NCBI RefSeq assembly: GCF_002964705.1
Contig: NZ_PQCD01000015.1
Coordinates: 248,001-312,000, forward strand
Direction of reading: 5' to 3'
DNA from: Pseudoalteromonas sp. T1lg75
GTDB taxonomy: Bacteria > Pseudomonadota > Gammaproteobacteria > Enterobacterales > Alteromonadaceae
DNA: 64,000 nt
Positions 19,864-29,073 of this stretch are shown piece by piece. A program made the position numbers and the translations under genes. The notes below the pieces were generated by a model. That model saw only the letters and a program-made list of their open reading frames with translations. It was not told the origin of the DNA and made no database searches. The first letter of the stretch is position 1. Each line of letters starts with the position of its first letter.

Positions 19864-21297
19864 ATGAGTATGACCTTGTTATTTACCCAGTCCTTTATCG
19901 ATGGCCAGTGGCGCCAGGGGGAAGGTGAGTTCACCGTCACCAACCCAGCCGACAACAGTGTTTTAACGAGCGTATCCCGTGTTACAGCGGCCCAGGTAGA
20001 GCTGGCCCTTAGTGCCGCCGAGCAGGCCTTTATCCGCCTTAAAAACAGCACTTGTGAGCATCGCGCCCAGGTGCTTGAGCGTTGGTATGATTTAGTGATG
20101 GCCAACCAGCAGGCACTGGCCGAGCTCATGACCATGGAGCAGGGAAAGCCCCTAGCGGAAGCGCTTGGGGAGGTTAAATACGGGGCCGACTATATCAAAT
20201 GGTACGCCGAGCAGGCCAGGCGCAGTTATGGTGAGCTTATCCCTGCCAGCAATGACAAGCATAGAATCTCGGTCATTAAGCAGGGCGTGGGCGTGGTGGC
20301 GGGCATTACTCCGTGGAATTTTCCTATTGCCATGATCACCCGCAAGGTGGCACCGGCTTATGCCGCCGGGTGCAGCTTTATTTTAAAACCCTCCGAGCAT
20401 ACGCCTTTGTCGGCCTTGGCCCTGGCGCACTTAGCCCATGAAGCCGGCTTTGAACCGGGCGCTTTTAATGTGCTGCTGAGCGATCGCGCCAAGGAAGTGG
20501 GAGAGCAACTCTGCGCCTCAGAGGTGGTACGCAAATTCACCTTCACCGGCTCCACCGCAGTGGGCAGGCAGTTACTGGCCCAGTGCGCTCCGACGATAAA
20601 ACGCACCTCTATGGAGCTTGGCGGTAATGCGCCGCTCTTGGTGTTTGCCAGCGCCGATCTGGATAAGGCCGCCGATGGCATTATTGCCAGTAAGTTTCGC
20701 AATGCCGGGCAAACCTGTGTCTGCGTTAACCGGGTTTTGGTGGATGAGCGCGTCGCCGACGCATTGACCGCGAAGCTGGCGGAACGAGTTCAGGCATTAA
20801 GGGTAGGTGATGGTTTTAGCGCCGGAGTGGATATTGGTCCCTTGATTTACCCTGCCGCCAAAGACAAGGTGTTGAAACTGGTTGAAGAAGCCCTTGAACA
20901 GGGAGCCAAGCAGGTTAACCAGGCGGCTTCCTTGGATGGCAACTATGTGGCGCCGCTGTTGCTTAGCAATGTGAAGGCCGAGATGCGGATCAGTCAGGAA
21001 GAGATTTTTGGCCCTGTGCTCACCGTCGCCACCTTTAGCGATGAGGCCGAGGCGATCACTCAGGCTAACGCTGTGCCCTATGGCTTGGCCGCCTATTTTT
21101 ACAGTCAGGACATAGGCCAAATTTATCGTGTCGGCGAGGCGCTGGAATATGGCATGGTAGGGATTAACGAAGGGCTTATTTCCAACCCGGTTGCACCCTT
21201 TGGCGGCGTAAAGCAGTCGGGCCTGGGGCGCGAAGGCGGCCATCAGGGACTGGACGAGTATCTGGAAGAAAAGTACCTCTGCTTAAATATAGGTTAG
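19864..21297 (+). CDS. NAD(P)-dependent succinate-semialdehyde dehydrogenase-like aldehyde dehydrogenase
   Basis: Aldehyde dehydrogenase of 477 residues, closest in motif pattern to GabD-type succinate-semialdehyde dehydrogenases. The general base is Glu251 in MELGGNAPL and the catalytic nucleophile is Cys285 in GQTCVCVNR. The cofactor-binding segment is GVGVVAGITPWNFP, and the C-terminal APFGGVKQSGLGREGG is typical of GabD. There is no gabT or GABA transporter nearby, so the physiological aldehyde is uncertain. The ATG at 19864 follows GGGAGAG. An ATG two codons later is also possible. Confidence 0.88.
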   Translation: MSMTLLFTQSFIDGQWRQGEGEFTVTNPADNSVLTSVSRVTAAQVELALSAAEQAFIRLKNSTCEHRAQVLERWYDLVMANQQALAELMTMEQGKPLAEALGEVKYGADYIKWYAEQARRSYGELIPASNDKHRISVIKQGVGVVAGITPWNFPIAMITRKVAPAYAAGCSFILKPSEHTPLSALALAHLAHEAGFEPGAFNVLLSDRAKEVGEQLCASEVVRKFTFTGSTAVGRQLLAQCAPTIKRTSMELGGNAPLLVFASADLDKAADGIIASKFRNAGQTCVCVNRVLVDERVADALTAKLAERVQALRVGDGFSAGVDIGPLIYPAAKDKVLKLVEEALEQGAKQVNQAASLDGNYVAPLLLSNVKAEMRISQEEIFGPVLTVATFSDEAEAITQANAVPYGLAAYFYSQDIGQIYRVGEALEYGMVGINEGLISNPVAPFGGVKQSGLGREGGHQGLDEYLEEKYLCLNIG

Positions 21298-21389
21298 CGC
21301 CATTGTAGTGGGTATGCTAACTCAGATATTTGCAGTGCCTGGGCGCTAGTCGTTACACTCTCACTTTTGCAGTAATGGAATAAGTGCGT

Positions 21390-22289
21390 GTGAATCCTCA
21401 TATTAGTTTAGTCGTGCTGGCGGGCGGGTTAGGCAGTCGTTTTGGCGGCGCCAAGCAAATTGCGCCCCTGCCCGGCGTTAATCGCACCATAATGGAGCTG
21501 AGCATTGAAGATGCTTATAACGCGGGTATTCGCCATCTGGTGCTGGTGATTAACGCTGCCGTGCGCGCTTATATCGAGCAAGAGATATTGCCTAAGCTTC
21601 CCGAGGATCTGGAAGTCACCCTGGTTGAGCAGCGTCTTGAGGATGTCCCCGCCGAGTACGCACAGAGTGCAGCACAGCTTGCAGCCGAGCGGCAAAAGCC
21701 CTGGGGTACCGGCCATGCACTGCTATGCGCAAAAGAGGCGGTTGTCGATAAGGCCATAGTGATCACCGCCGATGATTATTACGGCAGCCAAGCCTATAAA
21801 CAGCTGGTGCAACACTTTAAGCACAGTGACAACTGGGCCTGTGTGGCCTATCCGCTGCAACAAACCTTGTCGGAGCAGGGCGGTGTGAATCGCGGTATTT
21901 GTGCCCTTAACGAACACCAGCAGCTCGTGCGTGTGGATGAAGTGCTCAATATCCAATACCAGGACGATGGCTCTTTGCTTGGCTTCGACGATAAGGGGCA
22001 GGCGAGGACCTTGGCCTTGGATGCCCTTGCGTCCATGACCTGCTGGGGGATAGATAAGCGACTCTTTACGATTTTGGCAGAAAACTTTGCTCACTTCCTT
22101 GGTCACCATGACAAGGGATGCGCAAAGGAGTATTATCTTCCCGATCAAATCCAATATGGCATTGACCGGCACCTGACTGTGGTTGACGTATACACCGCTC
22201 AGCAGGCTTGGATGGGAATGACCTATAAAGATGAATTGCCCCTATTGGCACGGAATATCGCCGCGCTCAAGGGATTAAGCCATAAGTAA
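21390..22289 (+). CDS. Sugar-1-phosphate nucleotidyltransferase family protein
   Basis: Cytoplasmic nucleotidyltransferase-fold protein of about 299 residues. The N-terminal signature LAGGLGSRFGGAKQ binds the NTP phosphates, WGTGHALLCAKE resembles the uridine/hexosamine-binding region of UDP-HexNAc pyrophosphorylases, and VITADDYYG holds a metal-binding aspartate. The start is one of two in-frame GTG codons (21384 or 21390). I prefer 21390 for spacing to GGAA. It lies 22 bases before a NahK-like sugar kinase and upstream of a GH109 gene. This points to making a nucleotide sugar from a salvaged sugar 1-phosphate, which is an inference, and the exact substrate is unknown. Confidence 0.8.
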   Translation: MNPHISLVVLAGGLGSRFGGAKQIAPLPGVNRTIMELSIEDAYNAGIRHLVLVINAAVRAYIEQEILPKLPEDLEVTLVEQRLEDVPAEYAQSAAQLAAERQKPWGTGHALLCAKEAVVDKAIVITADDYYGSQAYKQLVQHFKHSDNWACVAYPLQQTLSEQGGVNRGICALNEHQQLVRVDEVLNIQYQDDGSLLGFDDKGQARTLALDALASMTCWGIDKRLFTILAENFAHFLGHHDKGCAKEYYLPDQIQYGIDRHLTVVDVYTAQQAWMGMTYKDELPLLARNIAALKGLSHK

Positions 22290-22311
22290 CGGGGCTGCCA
22301 AAAATACACCT

Positions 22312-23430
22312 ATGAATACAGATTATTATGCGCAGCTGTTAGCGCAGCAATACGGCTTTGCGCCGCCAGTGAGCTTAAAGGCCATAGGCAATGGCCATAT
22401 TAATACCACCATGTTGTTAGGGCATCGCGACGGCAGTGTCGTGGTGCAAAAGCTCAATACCCAAGTGTTTCCGGCGCCGGAGCAGCTAGTCGCCAATGCC
22501 TGTAAAATTGAGCAGCACCTGATGCAAAAGCAGCAAGCAAGCCAGTATGATCTTGAGGTGATCAAGCATGTCCCTACTCGAGATGGCGCGTTTTTGGTAA
22601 GCCTTGAGGGCGAGCATTGGCGCGCCTTGGAATTTATCGGCAACAGCCGCAGTGAAGAGGTGGTGCAGTCGCCCTTGCAGGCTCAGGTTGCAGCCAGTGC
22701 CTTTGGCCGCTTTGCCGCCGCGCTGCAAGATTTCGATGCCGAGTCCTTGTATCCTGTGATCAAAGACTTTCATAATTTGGCCATGCGCATGGACATGCTG
22801 GAGCAGGCAGTGCAAGATGACAAACTCGGCCGCGTAAAGGATGTTCTGCAGCAGCTGGATTTTTGTCGCGAGCAAGCCTTTCTGATCGATGAAGTGGCGG
22901 CGGTTACCGCGCAAATACCTCTGCGTCCGTGTCATAACGACACCAAGATCAACAATATGCTGTTTTGCAATGACCAGGGTACGTCAGAGCCAAGGGCTGC
23001 GCCCGCGGCTGCACCCGCGGCTGCACCCGCGGCCAAGGCGGTGATCGATCTGGACACCTGCATGCCCGGTTATTGGTTATTCGATTTTGGCGACATGGTG
23101 CGCACCTTCTGCTCACCGGAAGAAGAAGACAGTATTAACCTGGCGAATGTGCGGGTGCGTGAAGAAATCTTTGCCGCCCTGGTCAAGGGCTATATTGAGC
23201 CTTTAAAGGCGCACATTACCGCCGAGGAAAAGGCCAGCTTTTGGCTTGGCGCCAGGGTAATGCCCTTTATGATCGGGGTGCGTTTTCTTACCGACTATAT
23301 CGACGGTGACCATTATTTCAGCATTAAGCATGGCCGCCATAATCTCGACAGAGCCAATAATCAGTTTGCCCTGTATCGCAGCGTACTGGCGCAACAAGAA
23401 AGGCTTAAGAGCCTGATCAATAATGCTTAA
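22312..23430 (+). CDS. APH-fold sugar kinase, similar to N-acetylhexosamine 1-kinase (NahK)
   Basis: A 372-residue aminoglycoside-phosphotransferase-fold kinase. The catalytic Brenner motif is CHNDTKINNMLF (207-218), and the metal-binding motif is VIDLDTCMPG (244-253). Both match the anomeric N-acetylhexosamine 1-kinases of the NahK type more than true aminoglycoside kinases. Between these motifs lies an unusual insert of three AAPA units (about 229-240), encoded by a 12-base tandem repeat. The nucleotidyltransferase upstream (22 bases) would use its sugar 1-phosphate product. It ends at a terminator before the GH109 gene. Antibiotic resistance is not suggested by the context. Confidence 0.82.
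   Translation: MNTDYYAQLLAQQYGFAPPVSLKAIGNGHINTTMLLGHRDGSVVVQKLNTQVFPAPEQLVANACKIEQHLMQKQQASQYDLEVIKHVPTRDGAFLVSLEGEHWRALEFIGNSRSEEVVQSPLQAQVAASAFGRFAAALQDFDAESLYPVIKDFHNLAMRMDMLEQAVQDDKLGRVKDVLQQLDFCREQAFLIDEVAAVTAQIPLRPCHNDTKINNMLFCNDQGTSEPRAAPAAAPAAAPAAKAVIDLDTCMPGYWLFDFGDMVRTFCSPEEEDSINLANVRVREEIFAALVKGYIEPLKAHITAEEKASFWLGARVMPFMIGVRFLTDYIDGDHYFSIKHGRHNLDRANNQFALYRSVLAQQERLKSLINNA
22996..23031 (+). repeat. 12-base tandem repeat inside the sugar kinase gene
   Basis: Three in-frame copies of GCTGCACCCGCG (the first with one change) encode (Ala-Ala-Pro-Ala)x3 between the catalytic loop and the metal-binding motif of the kinase. Unit length 12 keeps the frame, so copy-number change would only alter loop length. 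Confidence 0.9.
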
Positions 23431-23437
23431 ACTACAG

Positions 23438-23462
23438 ACCCAGCAAATAGCTGGGTTTTTTA
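23438..23462 (+). terminator. Terminator after the sugar kinase gene
   Basis: ACCCAGC-AAATA-GCTGGGT followed by TTTTT. It separates the kinase from the GH109 gene, which therefore probably has its own promoter in 23463-23542. Confidence 0.85.
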
Positions 23463-23560
23463 TCGCTTTCATTTGCCATTAATCTCGTTCCTTTTGCCTG
23501 CCTTGGTGCTTTACGCTAGCGTGCTATAAAGCCTGGAAAGGCATGACTGAGGAACAAGCA

Positions 23561-24943
23561 ATGAAACAATTCAACAGACGCGATTTTTTAAAGGCGGCGG
23601 GCGCGGTGGCCGGTGCCGCCGCCACAGCGTCGATGGCGGGCTGCGCCGGTACCAGCGCTGGCGCTGCGGCTGCGCCAAAGGCTCAGGGCCAGTCGGTGAT
23701 CGGGTTAATCGCCCCAAAAATGGATGTGGTGCGGGTTGGCTTTATCGGTGTGGGTCAGCGTGGCTATGGTCATGTAAAACGCATGAGCTACATTGAGGGC
23801 GCCGAGATCAAGGCCATTTGTGATACCCACCAAGAGGTATTGGATCGCGCCATCGACTTCCTGGTTAAAGAAGGCAAGGAAAAACCCACCGCCTATGGTG
23901 ACAGCGAGCTGGCCTATAAAGACATGTTGGCCCGCGATGATATAGACATAGTGATTATTTCCACGCCCTGGCGTTGGCACGCACCCATGGCCATCGACAC
24001 CATGAACAGTGGCAAGCACGCCTTTGTCGAGGTGCCACTGGCGCTGACGGTTGAAGAAATGTGGGACATAGTCGACACCGCCGAGCGCACCCAGAAAAAC
24101 TGCATGATGATGGAAAACGTCAACTACGGCCGTGATGAGTTGATGGTGCTAAACATGGTGCGTCAGGGGCTCTTCGGCGAGTTACTTCACGGCGAGGCGG
24201 CCTATATTCACGAGCTGCGCTGGCAGATGAAAGAAATCGAGCACAAGACCGGCTCTTGGCGTACCGCCTGGCATACTCGTCGCGACGGCAACCTTTACCC
24301 CACGCACGGTTTGGGCCCGGTTTCGCAATACATGAATATTAACCGCGGCGATCGCTTTGATTACCTCACCTCCATGAGCTCACCTGCCCTGGGCCGCGCC
24401 GCCTACGCCCAGCGTGAATTCCCGGCGGAGCACGAGCGTAATCAACTGAAATATATTGCCGGCGACATGAATACCACCCTGATCAAAACCGTTAACGGGC
24501 GCAGTATCATGGTGCAACACGATACCACCACGCCGCGCCCCTATAGTCGTCATAACCTGATCCAGGGCACCAATGGTGTCTTTGCCGGTTTCCCTAACCG
24601 CATTGCCTTGGAGCATGGCGGCAACAAGAGCTTCCACGAATGGGAATACGATATGCAGCCCTGGTACGATAAATACGATCACCCCCTGTGGCAGAAAATG
24701 GGTGCTGAAGCCGAGCGCAATGGTGGCCACGGTGGCATGGATTTCTTGATGTTCTGGCGCATGATCTATTGTTTACGTAATGGTGAGCCTTTGGATCAAG
24801 ATGTGTATGACGGCGCCGCCTGGTCGGTGATTTCGCCACTGTCGGCGCAATCGGTGGCCAATCGCAGTGAGTCCATCACGATTCCAGACTTTACCCGCGG
24901 CGCCTGGCGCAGTGCCACACCCCTAGGCATAGTGGGTGCCTAA
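23561..24943 (+). CDS. Tat-exported Gfo/Idh/MocA-fold glycosidase, GH109 (alpha-N-acetylgalactosaminidase type)
   Basis: NAD-dependent glycosidase of family GH109, whose characterised members remove terminal alpha-GalNAc by a redox mechanism. The twin-arginine signal [11 protein letters not shown] is followed by an Ala-rich stretch and MAGC, so the protein is exported folded (with bound NAD) and may be lipidated. The Rossmann motif [12 protein letters not shown] and the GH109-type segment [20 protein letters not shown] are visible. The protein has 460 residues from ATG 23561, which has a GAGGA site. An upstream in-frame ATG at 23543 is possible. Together with the kinase and nucleotidyltransferase genes it suggests amino-sugar salvage. 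Confidence 0.88.
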   Translation: MKQFNRRDFLKAAGAVAGAAATASMAGCAGTSAGAAAAPKAQGQSVIGLIAPKMDVVRVGFIGVGQRGYGHVKRMSYIEGAEIKAICDTHQEVLDRAIDFLVKEGKEKPTAYGDSELAYKDMLARDDIDIVIISTPWRWHAPMAIDTMNSGKHAFVEVPLALTVEEMWDIVDTAERTQKNCMMMENVNYGRDELMVLNMVRQGLFGELLHGEAAYIHELRWQMKEIEHKTGSWRTAWHTRRDGNLYPTHGLGPVSQYMNINRGDRFDYLTSMSSPALGRAAYAQREFPAEHERNQLKYIAGDMNTTLIKTVNGRSIMVQHDTTTPRPYSRHNLIQGTNGVFAGFPNRIALEHGGNKSFHEWEYDMQPWYDKYDHPLWQKMGAEAERNGGHGGMDFLMFWRMIYCLRNGEPLDQDVYDGAAWSVISPLSAQSVANRSESITIPDFTRGAWRSATPLGIVGA

Positions 24944-24960
24944 ATAAGGAATAACGAATA

Positions 24961-24998
24961 AAAGCGTGAGCGCAACGGTGGCGGTCACGCTTTTTTTA
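24961..24998 (+). terminator. Terminator after the GH109 gene
   Basis: AAAGCGTGA...TCACGCTTT with a T7 tail, 17 bases after the GH109 stop. Confidence 0.88.
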
Positions 24999-25040
24999 TG
25001 CGCGATCGCCGATGGTCGGCACAGAGCACTTAGCCATTAA

Positions 25041-25080
25041 GTGTCCGGCCTTGGACACAGGAGTGTCCGTTCGCGGACGC
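25041..25080. promoter_or_regulatory. Tandem GTGTCC-N6-GGAC palindromes, candidate enhancer-binding protein sites
   Basis: GTGTCC-GGCCTT-GGACAC (25041-25058) is a perfect palindrome. Exactly 22 bases on, GTGTCC-GTTCGC-GGACGC (25063-25080) repeats it with one change. Two sites two helical turns apart, about 65-105 bases before the -24 element of a sigma-54-like promoter, look like upstream activator sites. The layout resembles the TGTC-N10-GACA sites of GlrR, though the spacer here is N8. The regulator is not proven. Confidence 0.6.
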
Positions 25081-25142
25081 TAATTTTGCGGTAAAAATAG
25101 AGGGGTAAAAACAAGTCATTGAATGTAAAGGGTATTTTATTT

Positions 25143-25158
25143 TGGCACGGTCGTTGAT
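25143..25158 (+). promoter_or_regulatory. Sigma-54-type promoter before the small secreted protein gene
   Basis: TTGGCACGGTCGTTGATA: the -24 element TGGCACG is perfect and the -12 element TTGA has the G at the required ten-base spacing. The expected transcript start is near 25169, 37 bases before the downstream ATG. Confidence 0.65.
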
Positions 25159-25205
25159 AGTAACTAAGGGACATTTACTTACTAGATTAACCCAAGGATA
25201 CCATT

Positions 25206-25445
25206 ATGAAATACTTACATGCAGTCATCGTTTCCAGCCTACTGTTGATGAGTTCATTGACCCATGCCAATACCCTGATGCAGGAAGTGGAGCTGGCCAT
25301 TAAGCAGGCCACACAAGAAGCACTGGCTCAATTAGTGGCGGCGCAGAAAAAGGCCATTCAAGAGTCTATGACCGAGCTCTTGTTACAACCAACGAAGGCG
25401 GTGCCTAACGACAAGCCAGTTCCTGTAAAGCCTGTTCAGGAGTAA
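25206..25445 (+). CDS. Small secreted protein, unknown function
   Basis: A 79-residue protein with a clear Sec signal peptide (MKYLHAVIVSSLLLMSSLTHA, probable cleavage after residue 21). A mature amphipathic helical part follows, rich in Gln, Ala and Lys (about 22-60), then a Pro/Val/Lys-rich tail. There are no cysteines and no known domain. An AAGGA ribosome site precedes the ATG. It sits behind a sigma-54-like promoter and tandem palindromes, which suggests signal-dependent expression by an enhancer-binding protein. The next gene, yfhL, converges on it. Confidence 0.75.
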   Translation: MKYLHAVIVSSLLLMSSLTHANTLMQEVELAIKQATQEALAQLVAAQKKAIQESMTELLLQPTKAVPNDKPVPVKPVQE

Positions 25446-25455
25446 CAGATGGTGT

Positions 25456-25794
<339 letters not shown>

Positions 25795-25972
25795 TTAGTT
25801 TGATCTAGAACAAAGAATGGCTGGCATCAAGGTCACGTGACTGTGCTTAGTGTTGCACCAAACTGGTGCTAAACAGCAAGCTGGAGTTAATAACCTGCTG
25901 TTTTATAATGTACTTATATTCTGGCCCGGGGTATGCAAAGAGGCTAGGTACGGTAACACAAGGAGCGCAAAG

Positions 25973-26842
25973 ATGGATACAGCGGCATTTTTATCCCGTC
26001 ATGAACTGCCACCTCAGTATGCAGCACAAATAACTCACTACTTTACGCCCTTAGCGCAGCAAATAATGACAGTTAAAAAGCCGGGGCTGCCGCTGGTTGT
26101 GACTATCAACGGCGCCCAAGGCTCGGGTAAAAGCACACTGGCCGATTATTTGGCCTGCTACCTGCGCGAGGAGGGCAGACTTAATGCCTGTGCCAGCTCC
26201 TTGGACGACTTTTATTATTCCCAGGCTCAGCGCAATGAGCTGGCGCAGCAGGTGCATCCCTTATTGGCGACCCGGGGTGTGCCCGGGACACATGATATCG
26301 CCCGTTTGCATAAGCTGGTGGAGGGGGTCCATGAGGGGCTAGCTCCATTGAGCGTGCCGCGCTTCGATAAGGCGATGGACGAGCCCTGTGCCAGCGCTGA
26401 ATGGCAGCACTTCTCTCGGCCCATTGAGGTGCTTATTGTTGAGGGCTGGTGTGTGGGCACGCCACCGCAAAGTGAAGAGGCCTTGCGCGTTCCCATCAAT
26501 GAGCTTGAACAACAACAGGATGTGGATGGGCGCTGGCGGCGCTATGTAAATACCTGCCTGGAGCAGCATTATCAGCCGCTTTTTGCCAGTGCCGATATCA
26601 GTATTATGCTGAAGGCGCCAAGCTTCGATGCGGTGCTGGCCTGGCGCTGGCAGCAGGAGCAAAAACTAATTGCCCGCGTGGGTCATACCGCTCACACCAT
26701 GAGTAAGGCGCAAGTCGCCGACTTTATCGGTTACTTTGAACGCCTGACTCGTCATGCCCTGAGCCAGTTACCGCACCGTACTCAGGTGGTGCTGGAACTG
26801 GACTTAGAGCGCCATATTACCGCCTATCATAATGCCCTCTAG
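25973..26842 (+). CDS. P-loop kinase, D-glycerate 3-kinase/YGR205W-like
   Basis: A 289-residue P-loop phosphotransferase. The Walker A motif is NGAQGSGKST (46-55), followed by the family segment SSLDDFYYSQAQRNELAQ and GVPGTHDIARL. These are conserved in plant-type D-glycerate 3-kinase and yeast YGR205W proteins, as are VPRFDKAMDEP and VEGWCVG. Phosphorylation of glycerate is likely but not certain. I chose the ATG at 25973, which has an AGGAGCG site. An upstream in-frame extension to 25850 has no ribosome site. It converges on trhP with two bases between the stops. Confidence 0.8.
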   Translation: MDTAAFLSRHELPPQYAAQITHYFTPLAQQIMTVKKPGLPLVVTINGAQGSGKSTLADYLACYLREEGRLNACASSLDDFYYSQAQRNELAQQVHPLLATRGVPGTHDIARLHKLVEGVHEGLAPLSVPRFDKAMDEPCASAEWQHFSRPIEVLIVEGWCVGTPPQSEEALRVPINELEQQQDVDGRWRRYVNTCLEQHYQPLFASADISIMLKAPSFDAVLAWRWQQEQKLIARVGHTAHTMSKAQVADFIGYFERLTRHALSQLPHRTQVVLELDLERHITAYHNAL

Positions 26843-26844
26843 CC

Positions 26845-28191
26845 TCAAGCGGGGAAGGGGTTGCGGGTGTCTTGGCCCGGCATTAAGTTGCGCAGCAGAA
26901 TGGCTTTGTCTAACTCAACGTCTTGGGGCAGAGGAATACGAACTATATGGCCCGAGCCCTTGGCATCATCGATGCGCTCGCCCTTTTTATTCTCCATATG
27001 CTCCAAATTGAAGTTGATATTGCCCTGTGGCGTCATCAGCTCCAGCGAGTGGCCGGTACAGAATTTGTTTTTCACATCAATTTCCACCAGGCCATTGTTG
27101 GTGCGCCCTAACACCTCACCAACAAACTGCTGCGAGTCGGATACCGAATGACCATAGTCATAGTTTTGATAATCCTGATGTGCATGACGCTTTAAGAAGC
27201 CTTCGGTATAGCCACGGTGTGCCAAGTGCTCGAGCGTTTTCATCAGCGTTGGGTCGAACGGTTTGCCGGCCACCGCATCGTCGATGGCGCGACGGTACAC
27301 CTGAGCAGTGCGCGCCACATAATAGAAGGACTTGGTACGGCCCTCGATTTTTAAACTGTGCACGCCCATACGCGTCAGCGCATCCACATATTGCACCGCG
27401 CGCAGGTCTTTCGAGTTCATGATGTAGGTACCGTGCTCGTCTTCAAACGCCGGCATGTATTCCCCCGGTCGGCCTTGCTCTTCGAGCATAAAGACTTCTT
27501 TGGTCGGCTCACCCAAACCCAGGGTTGGGTTAATTTTATGCACCACATCACCGGTTTCGGTTTCTTCGCCGGGTTTTACATCGTAGCTCCAGCGACAGGC
27601 ATTGGTGCAGGTGCCCTGGTTCGGGTCGCGCTTGTTGATATAACCGCTGAGCAGGCAGCGTCCAGAATAGGCCATACACAGGGCGCCGTGCACAAACACT
27701 TCCAGTTCAGTATTCGGGCAAAGCTCGCGGATTTCACCAATTTCTTCCAGTGACAATTCCCGGGATAAAATAACCCGCTCTATGCCTTGCTTAGCCCAGA
27801 ACAGCACGCTGGCATAGTTCACCGCATTGGCCTGCACGCTCAAATGAATGGGCATATCCGGCCATTTTTCTTTTACCAGCATGATCAGACCCGGATCGGA
27901 CATGATCAGCGCATCCGGTTTCATGGCGATAACCGGCTCGATATCACGCAAATAGGTTTTTACCTTGGCATTATGCGGAGCGATGTTAGACACCACGTAA
28001 AGCTTTTTATTTTGCGCATGGGCTTCGTTGATACCCAGCTCTAAGTTGGCGAGATTAAATTCGTTGTTGCGCACCCGTAAACTGTATCTGGGTTGTCCGG
28101 CATAAACCGCATCGGCGCCATAGGCAAAGGCGTAGCGCATGTTTTTTAAGCTGCCCGCCGGGCTAAGTAATTCAGGAGTAAAGATAGACAT
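26845..28191 (-). CDS. trhP: tRNA uridine-34 hydroxylation protein TrhP (peptidase U32 family)
   Basis: U32-family protein matching E. coli YegQ/TrhP, which uses prephenate and Fe-S chemistry to form 5-hydroxyuridine at tRNA wobble position 34. It has 448 residues. The U32 signature with clustered cysteines is visible (EVFVHGALCMAYSGRC, then GTCTNACRW). The N-terminus MSIFTPELLSPAGSLKNMRYA is conserved. The ferredoxin YfhL, which works with TrhP in E. coli, is encoded nearby on the same strand, separated by the kinase gene on the other strand. Confidence 0.93.
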   Translation of the reverse strand: MSIFTPELLSPAGSLKNMRYAFAYGADAVYAGQPRYSLRVRNNEFNLANLELGINEAHAQNKKLYVVSNIAPHNAKVKTYLRDIEPVIAMKPDALIMSDPGLIMLVKEKWPDMPIHLSVQANAVNYASVLFWAKQGIERVILSRELSLEEIGEIRELCPNTELEVFVHGALCMAYSGRCLLSGYINKRDPNQGTCTNACRWSYDVKPGEETETGDVVHKINPTLGLGEPTKEVFMLEEQGRPGEYMPAFEDEHGTYIMNSKDLRAVQYVDALTRMGVHSLKIEGRTKSFYYVARTAQVYRRAIDDAVAGKPFDPTLMKTLEHLAHRGYTEGFLKRHAHQDYQNYDYGHSVSDSQQFVGEVLGRTNNGLVEIDVKNKFCTGHSLELMTPQGNINFNLEHMENKKGERIDDAKGSGHIVRIPLPQDVELDKAILLRNLMPGQDTRNPFPA

Positions 28192-28416
28192 GGTTAATTC
28201 CTTGGCTGAGTCCGAGTCAACTGAGGTAAAAAATAGCGGCGGATTCTAGCGCGTGTGCCCGCTAGGGATTTTGATTTGGATCAGGGTTTGGGTGAGCTGG
28301 TGGAGCTGCATCCGGTCTATGGCCCGGGTTCCGTGAGGCCCATTAGTCAAAGCGTCACAAAAATTTGTTAGTCTTGCCTGGGTCACAATGTAGTAGGATT
28401 TTCATGCTAAAGCGCG

Positions 28417-28422
28417 TATAAT
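28417..28422 (+). promoter_or_regulatory. Probable -10 element of the ndk promoter
   Basis: A perfect TATAAT sits 52 bases before the ndk ATG. The matching -35 (around 28394-28399, TAGGAT) is weak. The rest of the interval 28192-28473 shows no further feature. Confidence 0.5.
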
Positions 28423-28473
28423 TCGCGCCCGGTAAAGTTTAACACTTAAATTTAACGTTATTTGGAGCAACAC

Positions 28474-28905
28474 ATGGCTTTAGAGCGCACTTTCTCTATC
28501 GTTAAGCCTGATGCGGTAGCTAAAAACCACATCGGTGCAATCTACAACCGTTTCGAGTCTGCTGGTCTTAAGATCGTAGCATCTAAAATGGTTCACCTTT
28601 CACAAGAGCAAGCTGAAGGCTTCTACGCTGAGCACAAAGAGCGTCCTTTCTTTGGTGCCCTTGTTTCTTTCATGACTTCTGGCCCAGTAATGGTTCAGGT
28701 TCTTGAAGGTGAAGATGCAGTACGTAAAAACCGCGAAATCATGGGTGCTACTAACCCAGCTGAAGCGGCTGCTGGTACTCTACGTGCTGACTATGCTGAC
28801 AGCATCGACGAGAACGCGGTACACGGTTCAGACGCTCCTGAGTCTGCTGCTCGCGAAATCGCTTACTTCTTCGCTGAAGAAGAAATCTGCCCACGTACTC
28901 GTTAA
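28474..28905 (+). CDS. ndk: Nucleoside diphosphate kinase
   Basis: Transfers the gamma phosphate of ATP to nucleoside diphosphates through a phospho-histidine. It is 143 residues as in E. coli, with the catalytic His117 in [12 protein letters not shown] and the start [18 protein letters not shown]. The ATG at 28474 follows TTGGAG. A TTG four codons earlier is not used. Codon usage is strongly biased, as expected of a highly expressed gene. Confidence 0.98.
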   Translation: MALERTFSIVKPDAVAKNHIGAIYNRFESAGLKIVASKMVHLSQEQAEGFYAEHKERPFFGALVSFMTSGPVMVQVLEGEDAVRKNREIMGATNPAEAAAGTLRADYADSIDENAVHGSDAPESAAREIAYFFAEEEICPRTR

Positions 28906-28930
28906 TTTCGAGTTGTAAGCAGAACCAGGG

Positions 28931-28951
28931 AAGGGCCTTCAGGCCCTTTTC
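28931..28951 (+). terminator. Terminator after ndk
   Basis: AAGGGCC-TTCA-GGCCCTTTTC, a short stable hairpin with T tail. Confidence 0.85.
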
Positions 28952-29073
28952 TTGTCTCATGCAATTCCTTAGTTTATTTGCTCTGCGCTGAGTGAACTAA
29001 GAAATTGCTATAATGGTTAAATTGTGTACAATTGCCGCCTTCGTTTTATCCGTCACCTGATAGAGGTTTATTC

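Noticed and set aside
22312..23430. Aminoglycoside resistance gene
   Set aside because: The APH fold is present, but the motifs and neighbours fit a sugar kinase, and there is no sign of a mobile element.
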